Origin: Phoronis australis
Taxonomy: Eukaryota; Phoronida; Phoronidae
Direction: 5' to 3'
Length of the DNA stretch: 21,339 nucleotides
Assembly (NCBI GenBank): GCA_002633005.1
Contig: NMRA01000308.1
Location: 503,556 to 524,894 of the forward strand
Position numbers and translations under genes: made by a program. Under the pieces are notes generated by a model, which saw only the letters and a list, made by a program, of their open reading frames with translations, made no database searches and was not told the DNA's origin. Shown piece by piece: positions 10,586 through 18,936 of this stretch; within the stretch, counting starts at the first letter, position 1; every line of letters begins with the position of its first letter.

Positions 10586-11050
10586 CCAGCCAATCAGAAA
10601 CGCCGGTGTAAAAAAATTCCCGAGGAAAATTAGTGATACCTGCGTGTTGGCTTCTGACCACCTAGCGGCACGCAGGGAACCAGCGAGCCTGCATTCTCAA
10701 TTTGTGTCATGATGGGCAGTGTCTGAGAAAAGGGTCCGCTCACTTGCGAGTTTCCAGTTAGTCAATGTGACGTCACCGGAAAAGGGCAAAACCCGCCACA
10801 TTGTTCTTGTTTTGCCCCGAGCAAGGAGTGTACACTCCTTGCACCTAGTCTTTGCTACACGCGAAATCTTACTGGAGTTCTTATGGTGAGTTTTACGCTT
10901 AAAACGTTAATACGAGTTATGGGATGGTGAGATGGATCGTGGAATAACTGTGAAAGGCCGGGACGAGAAAATGTGAACTTGTTATATTGTGCGAAGCTGT
11001 GAACGGACTGAAATTGGAACTCGACCTGGTCTAGGCCTGAATGCCGCTAG
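10586..11050. promoter_or_regulatory. Promoter-like segment with CCAAT box, CRE and palindrome
   Basis: Contains AGCCAATCAGA (near 10588, a good NF-Y/CCAAT match), GTGACGTCAC (near 10768, a full palindromic CRE), the 22-bp palindrome at 10821-10842, and an ATG at 10883-10885 followed directly by donor-like GTGAGT. Clustering of these motifs suggests a promoter with a short first exon on the plus strand, but no downstream gene was identified. Confidence 0.3.
10821..10842. repeat. 22-bp perfect palindrome
   Basis: GCAAGGAGTGT followed directly by its exact reverse complement ACACTCCTTGC, with no spacer. Confidence 0.9.
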
Positions 11051-11051
11051 A

Positions 11052-11100
11052 CAATGACCATCGCCTCTGCTGGTAGGGCCAGCAGAGGCGATGGTCATTG
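11052..11100. repeat. Perfect 22-bp inverted repeat with 5-nt loop
   Basis: The left arm 11052-11073 (starts CAATGACCATCG) and right arm 11079-11100 (ends CGATGGTCATTG) are exact reverse complements, separated by TAGGG. A few further outer bases pair after one mismatch. It lies between copies A and B. Confidence 0.92.
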
Positions 11101-11599
11101 CCTAAAATGCCGCAGGCATACTGGGGCGATAATAGATCCCCATACAATGTTACTCATTTTAAAATACAGCGAATAAAATCAATTGAAACATGCATATGTG
11201 AACATGAAGTTATGATTAGCACATATACCCTGACTCTGAATAGGTCTACAATTAAGTCTACAAATAACTTGAACATATTCATAAAAACCTCGCGGTTCGC
11301 TCGAGTTTCTCTCAGCGGGCGCCATTTTGAGGAAGTTACGTGATATAACGCCTGTTGACGTACAAGAACTCCAAGGGACACAAATCTTACAAATTACACT
11401 TGATATTTTCCCATGCTATTGTGCAAGTGTCACGCGCCAGGCCATGTCGCGCTTCGCTTAGTCTCGCGCTAGCCCTTGCCTCTTACTCGCCTGACTCGGT
11501 TGAAATACTTGTGGTTATCGCGCGCGCGTTCAAAGTTAACAGCAACCAAAAAGTGGAGTTGGAATTCTTCGCCAAAGTCACCTGAATTCCCCTGCCTCT
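11101..11599. other. Segment without recognised genes
   Basis: Short open frames only. It includes a GCGCCATTTTG (YY1-like) motif near 11320 followed by GAAGTTACGTGAT, and a CG-rich run near 11519-11529. Nothing here can be assigned with confidence. Confidence 0.35.
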
Positions 11600-12461
11600 C
11601 GGACGGCACAAGCACCTTTCCCCTAAGATGAACGCTTCCTCCTGAAGAAATATGTTAACTATGCTTGCTCTGTCCAGTTAACTGAAATGGAGCTTTAAAA
11701 CGAGGTTATGCTTTGGACGAACGAATTAGTTGTTTTAATTTTAAAATTCAGCTTGGTCAAAATTGATATTTGAAACCTAACACATGAAATAGACGTTAAG
11801 GATTATTAAAACTAAGAAAGCAGAACTGATGGTCAAATAATTTTTATTTTCAATTACAAGCCTGGTTTTTTATTTTAATAAAAATATATTTAATAACATC
11901 AATTAATCTTTCAGACAAATCAACTGTTAGTCCCGGTAGTCCCTAACTCAAAAGGACCTAGGCTATCAGTGCTTGATCGTTAATATTTTTGTCAACAAAT
12001 TAAACCAGATGTGACTAGTTGCACATGACAGCAACATGCGATGAGCCACCACTGTTGAATATATGTTCAACTCATCAACAATACGAGCAGATGACCTGGT
12101 TCGTGTAGAAAGTATTTTTATCAACAATTTACTGGAAGAAACATTCAGCATAATACCTAATCCGTAACACTACGACTGTCGTAATTTGGTCATATTTACT
12201 TTTCATGTTTCGAACCTAGTTTCCGAAAAAATATACCCTTTCGTAAGACAACTCTTTGGTGTATTGACTTGTTCTCTAATTATTTTTCTACATCTCTTTC
12301 GTTAATTATCGACACGTTTTTAAGATTTAATATCCAGGTTGGACTCAAAAGGCTCACGCAATGTCAACTTCCGCTCTTGACTAAGTCGGGATTGGCGCCG
12401 GGCGAGTTGCCATGTATTCTGCGTTCTGTTTCAAAATGAATTATTCTCACCATAACCAATG

Positions 12462-12469
12462 CTTATATA
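12462..12469 (-). promoter_or_regulatory. TATA box homologue in copy B
   Basis: TATATAAG on the minus strand, aligned to 8902-8909 in copy A. The exon it would serve is deleted in this copy. Confidence 0.5.
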
Positions 12470-12877
12470 AAACTGAAACAAAGTATGTCTTATTAGATAC
12501 AATTTGTAATGCCTTTGCAGTATTCGTGAGTGTAAATGTTGTGAAGCCAGCAATGAATAAACCATTGCGTTACCGGCTTTTGATGCCGGCAATGAATAAA
12601 GGTATATTGACTTGGCGCCGAGGCCATGTGAGCGCATGCTAATCCAGTGTTTGCTGACAGAAAACTGTTGTAAAACAATTACTCGATTTTATATCCTATG
12701 GTCACATGTTAAGGAAATCTTTATTTAGAAATACAAATATATTATTCAAATCATTGTTAATGAACAAATTTGCCCTGACGGTCTGTGGAAGGGGAACCCG
12801 ACTTCGCGGCCCCCGACAAGTAAGTGCCTAATTCACGTAAATAATTACTTGCACATTATTTCTTTGGCTCACTATTA

Positions 12878-13026
12878 GTAGTGGGGCGTAGGCGCATGTA
12901 GGCGCAGCCAACCACCTTTTGGCATTTGAACGTAGCGCCTACGTAACGTAAGTTACGTTCAGTGCTCAAGGCGATACGGTTGGCTTTCGACCCCTACTTA
13001 CCTCTGCTTTTATCACTACAGCACTG
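12878..13026. mobile_element. 149-bp MITE inserted in copy B
   Basis: Flanked by ACTATTA at 12871-12877 and 13027-13033. Copy C has a single ACTATTA at the homologous place (16488-16494) and no insert, which gives an empty site. The insert has related termini (GTAGTG near both ends) and inner inverted repeats AGCCAACC (12906-12913) and GGTTGGCT (12978-12985), plus CGTAGGCGC paired with GCGCCTACG. A 7-8 bp target duplication would suit a hAT-type or P-type non-autonomous element. No coding capacity. Confidence 0.75.
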
Positions 13027-13049
13027 ACTATTATAGTCTTTTCGTGACT

Positions 13050-13440
13050 GGAGGTTTAGTTTCCAACTCAAGCTGGTTTATGTTCGTGCCAGTCCCGGCG
13101 GCCTCGATGGGCCTGATCGGGTTCCGAGCCACTCGCCGGTATAACAAGCGTTTCGTGTGTTTAGAACTCAAAAATCACAAGTCTAAACAACATAGGTTCT
13201 CTTGTCTGTATTTCAGGAGGTTTAGTTTCCAACTCAAGCTGGTTTATGTTCCTGCCAGTCCCGGCGGCTGCGACGAACCACTGGCCGGGATAACGAATCA
13301 GTCCGGCCGAGGCGCCGGGCCTACTAGTGATCGGGTTCCGAGCCACTGGCCGGGATAACAAGCGTTCTTTGTGTTTAGAACTCAAAAAATCACAAGCATA
13401 AACAACACAGATCTAGGTTCTCCTGTCTGTATTTCACGGA
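13050..13440. repeat. Direct duplication inside copy B
   Basis: GGAGGTTTAGTTTCCAACTC starts at both 13050 and 13216 and similarity continues to the end of each copy. The second copy is longer by about 60 bp because it keeps a GC-rich segment ending in CCGGGCCTACTAGT. Copies A and C have a single equivalent of the second copy, so the duplication is specific to B. Confidence 0.75.
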
Positions 13441-13954
13441 AAAATACTTCGAATTTATCTCCGAACAGACCCCTAACTCCTGCTACGGACCTTGGTAAAT
13501 TGGCCTGCCGCGGAACTTTGTAGGCTACGGTGTGTCCAAATAACAATAAATGCGTAACAGCAAAATAATACAACAGGTTTTTATAAGAACTACGTGTATT
13601 TTCAAGGTTTTTATATCGAAGTTTGGTGATTTATCGGTGTTAAACGATGAATTCAAGCGATAAGCTGACGCCACTAACCCGTGTTGTGAACTGCTGAACA
13701 GACTGCGTGTGAAACTAATCACCTCATTGGATAATTTCAACACCTCCGTATGCCGTCAGTTGTCAGGTAACGCAACCGAACGTGCCGTTATGAAGTAGAA
13801 CTACTCGATCTAAATTGATACAAAATAGGTTGGTTTTTTGGGTGGCATTCTCCTTTAATCGTTCCATATCCCAATTCACGCCGACAGGGGGCGCGTTCCA
13901 AAACGAGGCTCGCTACGATAGCTCTGTTACCTTATCGACATAGTTGTATTTCAG

Positions 13955-14084
13955 TACGCGTTGCTCCGCAAACGGCTAGAAAAAATACGGACACTCAACT
14001 GTCTGCTTTACAATCCCTAAAGACGTTGAGATTTGGAAGCGTTGGGTCGTTGCCATACGCCGCGACGAAGCAAAATATGTCCGT
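13955..14084 (+). pseudogene. Second, different THAP domain exon relic
   Basis: After an acceptor-like TTGTATTTCAG, the frame gives RCSANG, a TAG stop at 13977-13979, then HSTVCFTIPKDVEIWKRWVV and AIRRDEAKY, with a donor-like GTAAAA at 14085. The order C-x-x-x-x, hydrophobic, F-x-x-(F/I)-P-K-D-x-E-x-x-K-x-W-x-x-A-I-R-R is the first half of a THAP domain. The stop sits where the second zinc-binding Cys would be expected. It is unlike the THAP at 15577, so it comes from another gene or element. The second half (C-x2-H) was not found. Confidence 0.6.
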
Positions 14085-14499
14085 GTAAAATTTATAAATG
14101 TTTTCGAAAAGTTAGATCATATTTTGTCGCATCTCGGTTGCTAAGAAGCATCATAGTAATTACGACCGGAGAATGGGTTAGCCAGAATGTGTTTTCATGA
14201 CTACGGGTTGAAACATTATAATTTTTCTTTCCAATAAGGACAGGGCCCTCAATCCCTCGAATTTGGGGCCCAATATCGGCCTATTCTCCTCTCAAAAATA
14301 TTGGAATATCACGCGAAATTCCCCCCAAAGTACGAGGCATAAAAATTCCCCCTGTAAACACACAGGTGACAATTTTTAAGATCACAAAAGGCTACTTTAA
14401 ATTGAGACAGAGCCTATGAGAGCTTGCAACAGGGCGGGGGTGCTATTGACGGTGATCGGGAGGTAGATTGTTCTCCTCACTCGGCGAAAAATCGCTTCT
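14085..14499. other. Unassigned segment between THAP relic and copy C
   Basis: No recognisable gene. Homology between B and C becomes hard to follow upstream of about 14500, so the true 3' edge of copy C may lie in this stretch. Confidence 0.4.
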
Positions 14500-15576
14500 C
14501 AGTAGGCACTGTCACCTTTCCCATCGGATAAACGAGGCTCATGGATAAACATGATAACTATGATTGCTTTGTCCAGTTAACTGAAATTGAGTTCTAAAAG
14601 AGGTTATGCTTTGGACGAACGAATTAGGTGTTTTAATTTTAAAATTCAACTTGGCTAAATTGATATTTGAAACCCGTAACACATGAAGTAGACGTAAGAA
14701 TTATTACAACCAAGAAAGCAGAATTGACGGTCAAATAATTTTTATTTTCAATTACGAGCCTGGTTTTTTATTTTAATTAAAACTATACTTAATAGCATCA
14801 ATTATTCTTTCAGGTCAACGACAAATCCACTGTTAGTCCCAGTGAGTGCATAGGATCAGGCTATGCTTGATGTTAATATTCTTGATCAACAAATTAAACC
14901 AAGATGTGACTAATTGCACGTGACAGCCACCACTGTCGAATATGTCTTCTACTCGTCAACAATACGAGCAGATGACCAGGTTCGCGTAGAAAGTATTTTG
15001 ATCAACAATTTACAAGAAAAAAACGTAACTCTGCATTCAGCATAATACCTGATCCGTAACACTGCGATCGCCGCAATTTGGTTATATTTACTTTTCATGT
15101 TTCGAACCTAGTTTTCCGAAAAAAAATTAAACCCATTCGTCAGACAACTCTTTGGTGCCTTAACTTGTTCTCTAATGTAATTTTCTACGTCTCTGTGGTT
15201 AATTGTCGACACATTATTAAAATTTAATATCCAGGTTGGACTCGAAAGACCCGCCTCCCGTTCAGTAACATTAGGACCTCGCTAAAGAACAAGACTTCGC
15301 GAGATTACGTGAGATACTGCCGTGCATTTTAAATGAGAACATGTGACTTTGACTAGGTTTTAGCTAGGTCTTAGCGTGGGTTCTGAACGCACGCCGGCTA
15401 TTTAACTCACGCAATGTCAACTTCCGCTTTGTTTATCACAGTGAGCCTCGCTTTGGATTTTAATGCCCGCCGCGTTTCCGGGTCTATACGGTCGACCTCA
15501 CCTTGCCGAGAGGTGTCGCGTTAACCTGTGAGGAAGGTGAGAATCGACGCAGCGACGTCAGTGGTTCGTCTGCAGA

Positions 15577-15810
15577 GTGAATGCCGCTATATTGGGGTGC
15601 ATCGTTCCCGCTTGTCCGAACTATGAAGCTGCGAAGAAAGCAGGTATATCGTTTTTTCGACTTCCTACAAAGCCCGAAATGATTAGGAAGTGGCTAGCGG
15701 TAGTGAAGACTGAAAGGTACGCTGTTAATAGCAAGTATGAGGCCGCGAAACATCTCCGTGTCTGTGACCGGCATTTTGTCCGAGACAGTGATTTCTCTGA
15801 CGAATTCTAG
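15577..15810 (+). CDS. THAP domain protein exon of the transposon (copy C)
   Basis: A 77-codon frame that is almost exactly one THAP domain: zinc ligands Cys8 and Cys13 (CIVPAC), Pro30 in FFRLP, Trp39 in RKWL, and Cys63 with His66 in VCDRHF. THAP is a C2CH zinc finger that contacts DNA and is the DNA-binding part of P-element and Kolobok proteins. The ATG at 15577 lies shortly before the first ligand, as is usual. The frame ends just after the domain at TAG 15808-15810, so this is a solo THAP, a first exon with its donor lost, or a truncated gene. It directly abuts the donor of an opposite-strand exon. Copy A holds a decayed homologue; copy B has lost it. Confidence 0.75.
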   Translation: MNAAILGCIVPACPNYEAAKKAGISFFRLPTKPEMIRKWLAVVKTERYAVNSKYEAAKHLRVCDRHFVRDSDFSDEF

Positions 15811-15815
15811 CTTAC

Positions 15816-15995
15816 CAAAAAACTATCCATTCGTTCCGTTGTCTGTGCATGTTCACGGCGCCTCTCTAGTATTTCTTGATCAGTGTATTCCGGTTCAAAC
15901 TGATAGCCTGTGAAACCTAACGATCCGACCCGGGCGTGAAGTCTTTGTCGGACGAGCTCTTGACGAAGTCGGGATTGGCGCCGGGCGAGTTGCCA
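15816..15995 (-). CDS. Opposite-strand exon of a P2RX7-C-terminal-domain-like gene (copy C)
   Basis: Sixty codons open on the minus strand ending at donor GTAAGC (first intron base at 15815). The peptide includes GSLGFTGYQFEPEYTDQEIL followed by ERRREHAQTTERM. Copy A has the plus-strand equivalent (8961-9138) with one nonsense codon, and amino-acid-level similarity is strong from TGYQF onward. The reading frame has an upstream stop and no ATG in frame, although an ATG (15996-15994) in the neighbouring frame could have been the start before a frameshift. A TATA-like CATATAAG lies upstream near 16070. Function unknown; the P2RX7-like link is tentative. Downstream exons were not found in this copy. 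Confidence 0.45.
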
Positions 15996-16807
15996 TGTAG
16001 ACGTTTATTATTTTGCGTTCTGTTTCAAAATTGAATTTATTATCATTCTAACCAATGCTTATATGAAACTGAAACAAAGTCTGTCTTATTAGATACAATT
16101 TGTAATGCCTTGAAGTGCTCGTATAAGTGCAAATGTTTTGAGAAGACCGCAATGAATAAACCGCTGCGTTATCCGGGCTGGCTTTTGATGGCGGCAACAA
16201 AGGTAATTGACAGGGCACCGAGGCCGTGTAAGCGCATGCTAATTCAGAGTTCGCTGACAGAAAGCTGTTGTGAAACAATTACTGGATTTTATATGCTGTG
16301 GTCACGTCTTAGGAGAATCTTTATTTAGAAATACAAATACATTATTCAAATCATCGTTACTGTACAACCTTTGTCCTGACGGTCTGTGGAAGGGGAACCC
16401 ACTTCGCGGCCACCGACAAGTAAGTAGATTTTCAGTTTCGTTGCTAATTCACATAAATATTTTACGTGCACATTATTTCTTTGGCTCACTATTATAGTCT
16501 TTTCGTTTCCAACACAAGCTGGTTTATGTTCCTGCCAGTCCCGGCGGCCGCGACGAGCCACTGGCCGGGAGAACGAATCAGTCCGGCCGAGGTGCCGGGC
16601 CTAGCGATCGGGTTCCGAGCCACTGGCCGGGATAACAAGCGTTCTTTGTGTTTATAACTCAAAAAATCACAAGCATAAACTACACAGATCTAGGTTCTCC
16701 TGTCTGTTTTTCACGGAAGAATACTTCGAATTTATCTCCGAACAGACCCCAAACTCCTGCTACGGACCTTGGTAAATTGACCTGCCGAACTTCGTAAGCT
16801 ACGGTGT

Positions 16808-16815
16808 GTCCAAAT
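16808..16815. repeat. Candidate 8-bp hAT target-site sequence
   Basis: GTCCAAAT directly precedes the CAGGG terminus. In copy B this sequence continues uninterrupted (GTCCAAATAACAATAAATG). The partner copy should lie to the right of the window. Confidence 0.6.
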
Positions 16816-17162
16816 CAGGGCCGTAGGAAGCGGGGGGGCCGGGGGGGCCGTGCCCCCCCAAAAATTTTCAGCGTAGAAGCTTTTGCAACATTGTATTTTG
16901 ATTTGTATTACAGTTTTCTCAGACTTATAACGAAATTGAAGAATCTGACTTAGCAGAAAAACACCATAAAAACGTGTGGATCAGGCAGCTTTTATTTCGC
17001 CAAAGAATCGTTTCCCAAGACTGCGGAACAAGACTTCAAGTTGATGTTTGGCGTCGTCGGCAAAGTGAAGACCTCACGTGTGTCCGGTAAGTGTTACATT
17101 ATATCTAGCAGTAGCGCGTGCAGTTCTAAGCTTGAACTTTGGTGTTCAGTGCATTATTCGAC

Positions 17163-18795
17163 ATGTCGACCACAATGGAGGTAATTGAGTTTTCTAACGT
17201 TGTGGAGTTGTTTTTACTGTTCATTGTGATTGTCGCATGCACGTTATAGCAGGAAACTGGAGTAAATTTCGATCAGTGGTCACAAATTCTGTATTTTACA
17301 GGGCCTTGGAGAACTCGTGGCGTCGATTGGATACGACTCGCAGAAAGCTGGAAGTCTATACGACACATACAGTAACCTTGTAACACAAGCTGTTGAACCC
17401 CCTCTTTCTACATCTAGTTTGTTGGAAAATGCTCTGATCGACGAGTTTGCAAAATGCATAATTCCCGAATCTCACCAGTCAACACACGAACCCATTCGCA
17501 CATCTGGGGACGGCAACAGTTTATTTCGAGCCGCTTCTCTTTGCATAACTGGTATAACTTTATATTTTTCGTAATAGATTTTTGACTTTTACTTTAGTCG
17601 ATATTACATGGGCGGCGCAGCATTTAGTGGGGAGCTATATTCCCTCAGCCCCCTATCAGGTACTTGTGCGCCGCCTACGCCCGCGGACGGTGCACCACTG
17701 AATTAAGGGGGGTGATAGCCTCTCAGCCCCCTATAGTGCGCCGCCCATGTATTAAGAATCGATTTTGGCTCGTAGTATTTGTTTTCTGATTGTGTTTTTG
17801 CTGAATGTAAACGAAAAATCACACAGTCTATCTAGAAATGTAATGAATTACCCGTTGCTAAAATAGAAGTCATTAGCTATTATGGTAGAAAATGCCTGGG
17901 TAATGTGGCTTGTCCCTTTGAAACAACTATCATCCCGTACTTTGTTCTGTGTATGAGCGCATTTTGGGCATTTGCCATAAAGTTGGGGACGTGAAATGGG
18001 AAAAAATCCATTGGCATTCACTAAAAGTGCCATTTCGGAAAGTCGAAATTATGTCTATAAACTCATTCCTGGAATAAGGCCCATTTACGAATTTCTTGTC
18101 ATTACACAGAATTTCAAAACCTATCTAAAGTATCGCATGGCCTTATTTTATAAAGGCAAGTAATCTCTTGATACAACCTTGCAGTTGGTTAATTTCTGTT
18201 TATAGGTGACGAATCCCTCCACGTGACATTAAGGCTGCTGACTGCAGCCGATCTCTTCATTCACTCTGACTTTTATGCAAGGCACCCACACGTTATTGCT
18301 GCTACTCAGAAAGAAAACTCTATATCTTCGGATTTTCTAACACTATTCACTGTGGTAATGTCTCAGGAGGACGGTCTTGGAGACACTGTAAACGATGATA
18401 ATGAAGCAGCCATTGTAAGAGAGGCAAAGCATCTGTGCCACGATGGGAATTAGTGGAGTGGTCTCATGGCTGTCATGGGTCTGTCGTCTGTATTGAAAAT
18501 GCCAGTAACAAGTGTATATCCCGACGTAGGAAAAAGTGTTCACTCCCTTCATGGGGAGATCTTACCACGTGTATTAGGAAATGCTTCATGTAACAAATAT
18601 GCGATTTTCTTGTGGTCTAAATCTTGACAACCGACTCGGCGCGATTTTTGAACCAAATCATGTCGTAGCAGTTAGAATAAAAAACACACGCCCTGTACCT
18701 GAGTGTCAAATGAATATAAAAAAAGATTTTGCGACGATTCCCAGGAATGTTCAAGAGCAAAGAAGCAGCACGCTTCCAGTCACCAAAGGAAAATA
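17163..18795 (+). pseudogene. OTU-like (vertnin-like) N-terminal part of the hAT gene, decayed
   Basis: Coding exons 17163-17180 (MSTTME, donor GTAATTG), 17302-17551 (acceptor TATTTTACAG; ends in phase 1) and 18206 onward (acceptor TTTATAG); a 5' UTR intron 17087-17149 is plausible. Exon 2 ends RTSGDGNSLFRAASLCITG and exon 3 continues GDESLHVTLRLLTAADLF. GDGN-x-LFRA is the signature of OTU cysteine proteases; here the catalytic Cys is Ser (AGT 17518-17520). A candidate catalytic His lies in FEPNHVVAV (about 18652-18678). The layout resembles OTU-type domains of vertnin-like invertebrate proteins. Damage: TAG at 18451-18453, a frameshift near 18615, and a second, compensating one near the A-run at 18717-18724. 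Frame 1 leads into the transposase part. Confidence 0.65.
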
Positions 18796-18810
18796 GGTGC
18801 CTTCTTTAAG
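18784..18810 (+). other. PIP-box-like motif coding segment
   Basis: Encodes QRKIGAFFK, fitting the PCNA-interaction pattern Q-x-x-(I/L/M)-x-x-aromatic-aromatic. Similar (S/A)FF motifs commonly stand just ahead of the zinc finger in hAT transposases. It is in the same frame as the OTU-like exon 3, and the last part (IGAFFK) is repeated by the 74-bp duplication. Confidence 0.5.
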
Positions 18811-18936
18811 GTAAAATCCCTACCTGTAACCAGTAACTCACTCACGCTCGAAACTCACTTAATAGAATAGGTGCCTTCTTTAAGGTAAAATCCCTACCTG
18901 TAACCAGTAACTCACTCACGCTCGAAACTCACTTAA
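18792..18936 (+). repeat. 74-bp period tandem duplication
   Basis: 71 identical bases at 18792-18862 and 18866-18936, spaced by TAG. Because 74 is not a multiple of three, it shifts the reading frame. The OTU/PIP frame before it and the transposase frame after it differ by exactly this amount, so the duplication itself explains the break. Confidence 0.95.

Larger units (their letters stand above)
11600..13854 (-). mobile_element. Copy B: THAP-family element, deleted and carrying a MITE
   Basis: Collinear with copy C (about 14500-16815) and inverted relative to copy A. It ends at 13854 with GGGTGGCATTCTCCT and TTAA (13855-13858); its other end was not found. Relative to C it lacks about 530 bp, removing the THAP exon and the opposite-strand exon, with GCT (12373-12375) as junction microhomology. 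It also carries a 149-bp insertion at 12878-13026 and a tandem duplication at 13050-13440. The minus-strand TATA box (12469-12462) survives. A conserved GTAAGT donor-like site follows a CPDG-coding stretch near 12775-12825, also present in A and C; its meaning is unclear. Confidence 0.65.
7845..13858. mobile_element. 6-kb inverted TTAA-flanked composite of Kolobok-like elements
   Basis: The outer ends are TTAA (7845-7848) followed by AGGAGCATGCCACCC, and GGGTGGCATTCTCCT followed by TTAA (13855-13858). These are inverted copies, and the similarity extends inward: 7849-8390 matches the reverse complement of about 13320-13854 with scattered differences. TTAA target sites plus THAP domains are the combination known for Kolobok-superfamily transposons. 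piggyBac also uses TTAA but does not carry THAP. The whole could be one element with very long inverted ends, or two separate copies in opposite orientation. No intact transposase catalytic domain was recognised. Confidence 0.65.
14500..16815 (-). mobile_element. Copy C: THAP-family element, interrupted by a hAT insertion
   Basis: Collinear with copy B from about 14500-14546 onward. It keeps the internal block missing from B (15429-15958), including the THAP exon and the opposite-strand exon. Similarity to B stops abruptly at 16815 after GTCCAAAT, where the hAT terminus begins; the remaining terminal part of this element should lie beyond the right window edge. The strand is given by analogy with copy A, whose terminal region precedes the TATA box. 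Confidence 0.65.

Noticed and set aside
11052-11100. Reading the 22-bp hairpin as a microRNA gene
   Set aside because: Five-nt loop, perfect pairing and no extended lower stem are unlike animal microRNA precursors; no expression evidence.
13044-13385. Overlapping open frames on both strands in the GC-rich part of copy B (also 8305-8535 and 16466-16657)
   Set aside because: They lie in the terminal region shared by copies A, B and C, are not conserved as protein between copies, and arise from GC-rich composition and the local duplication.
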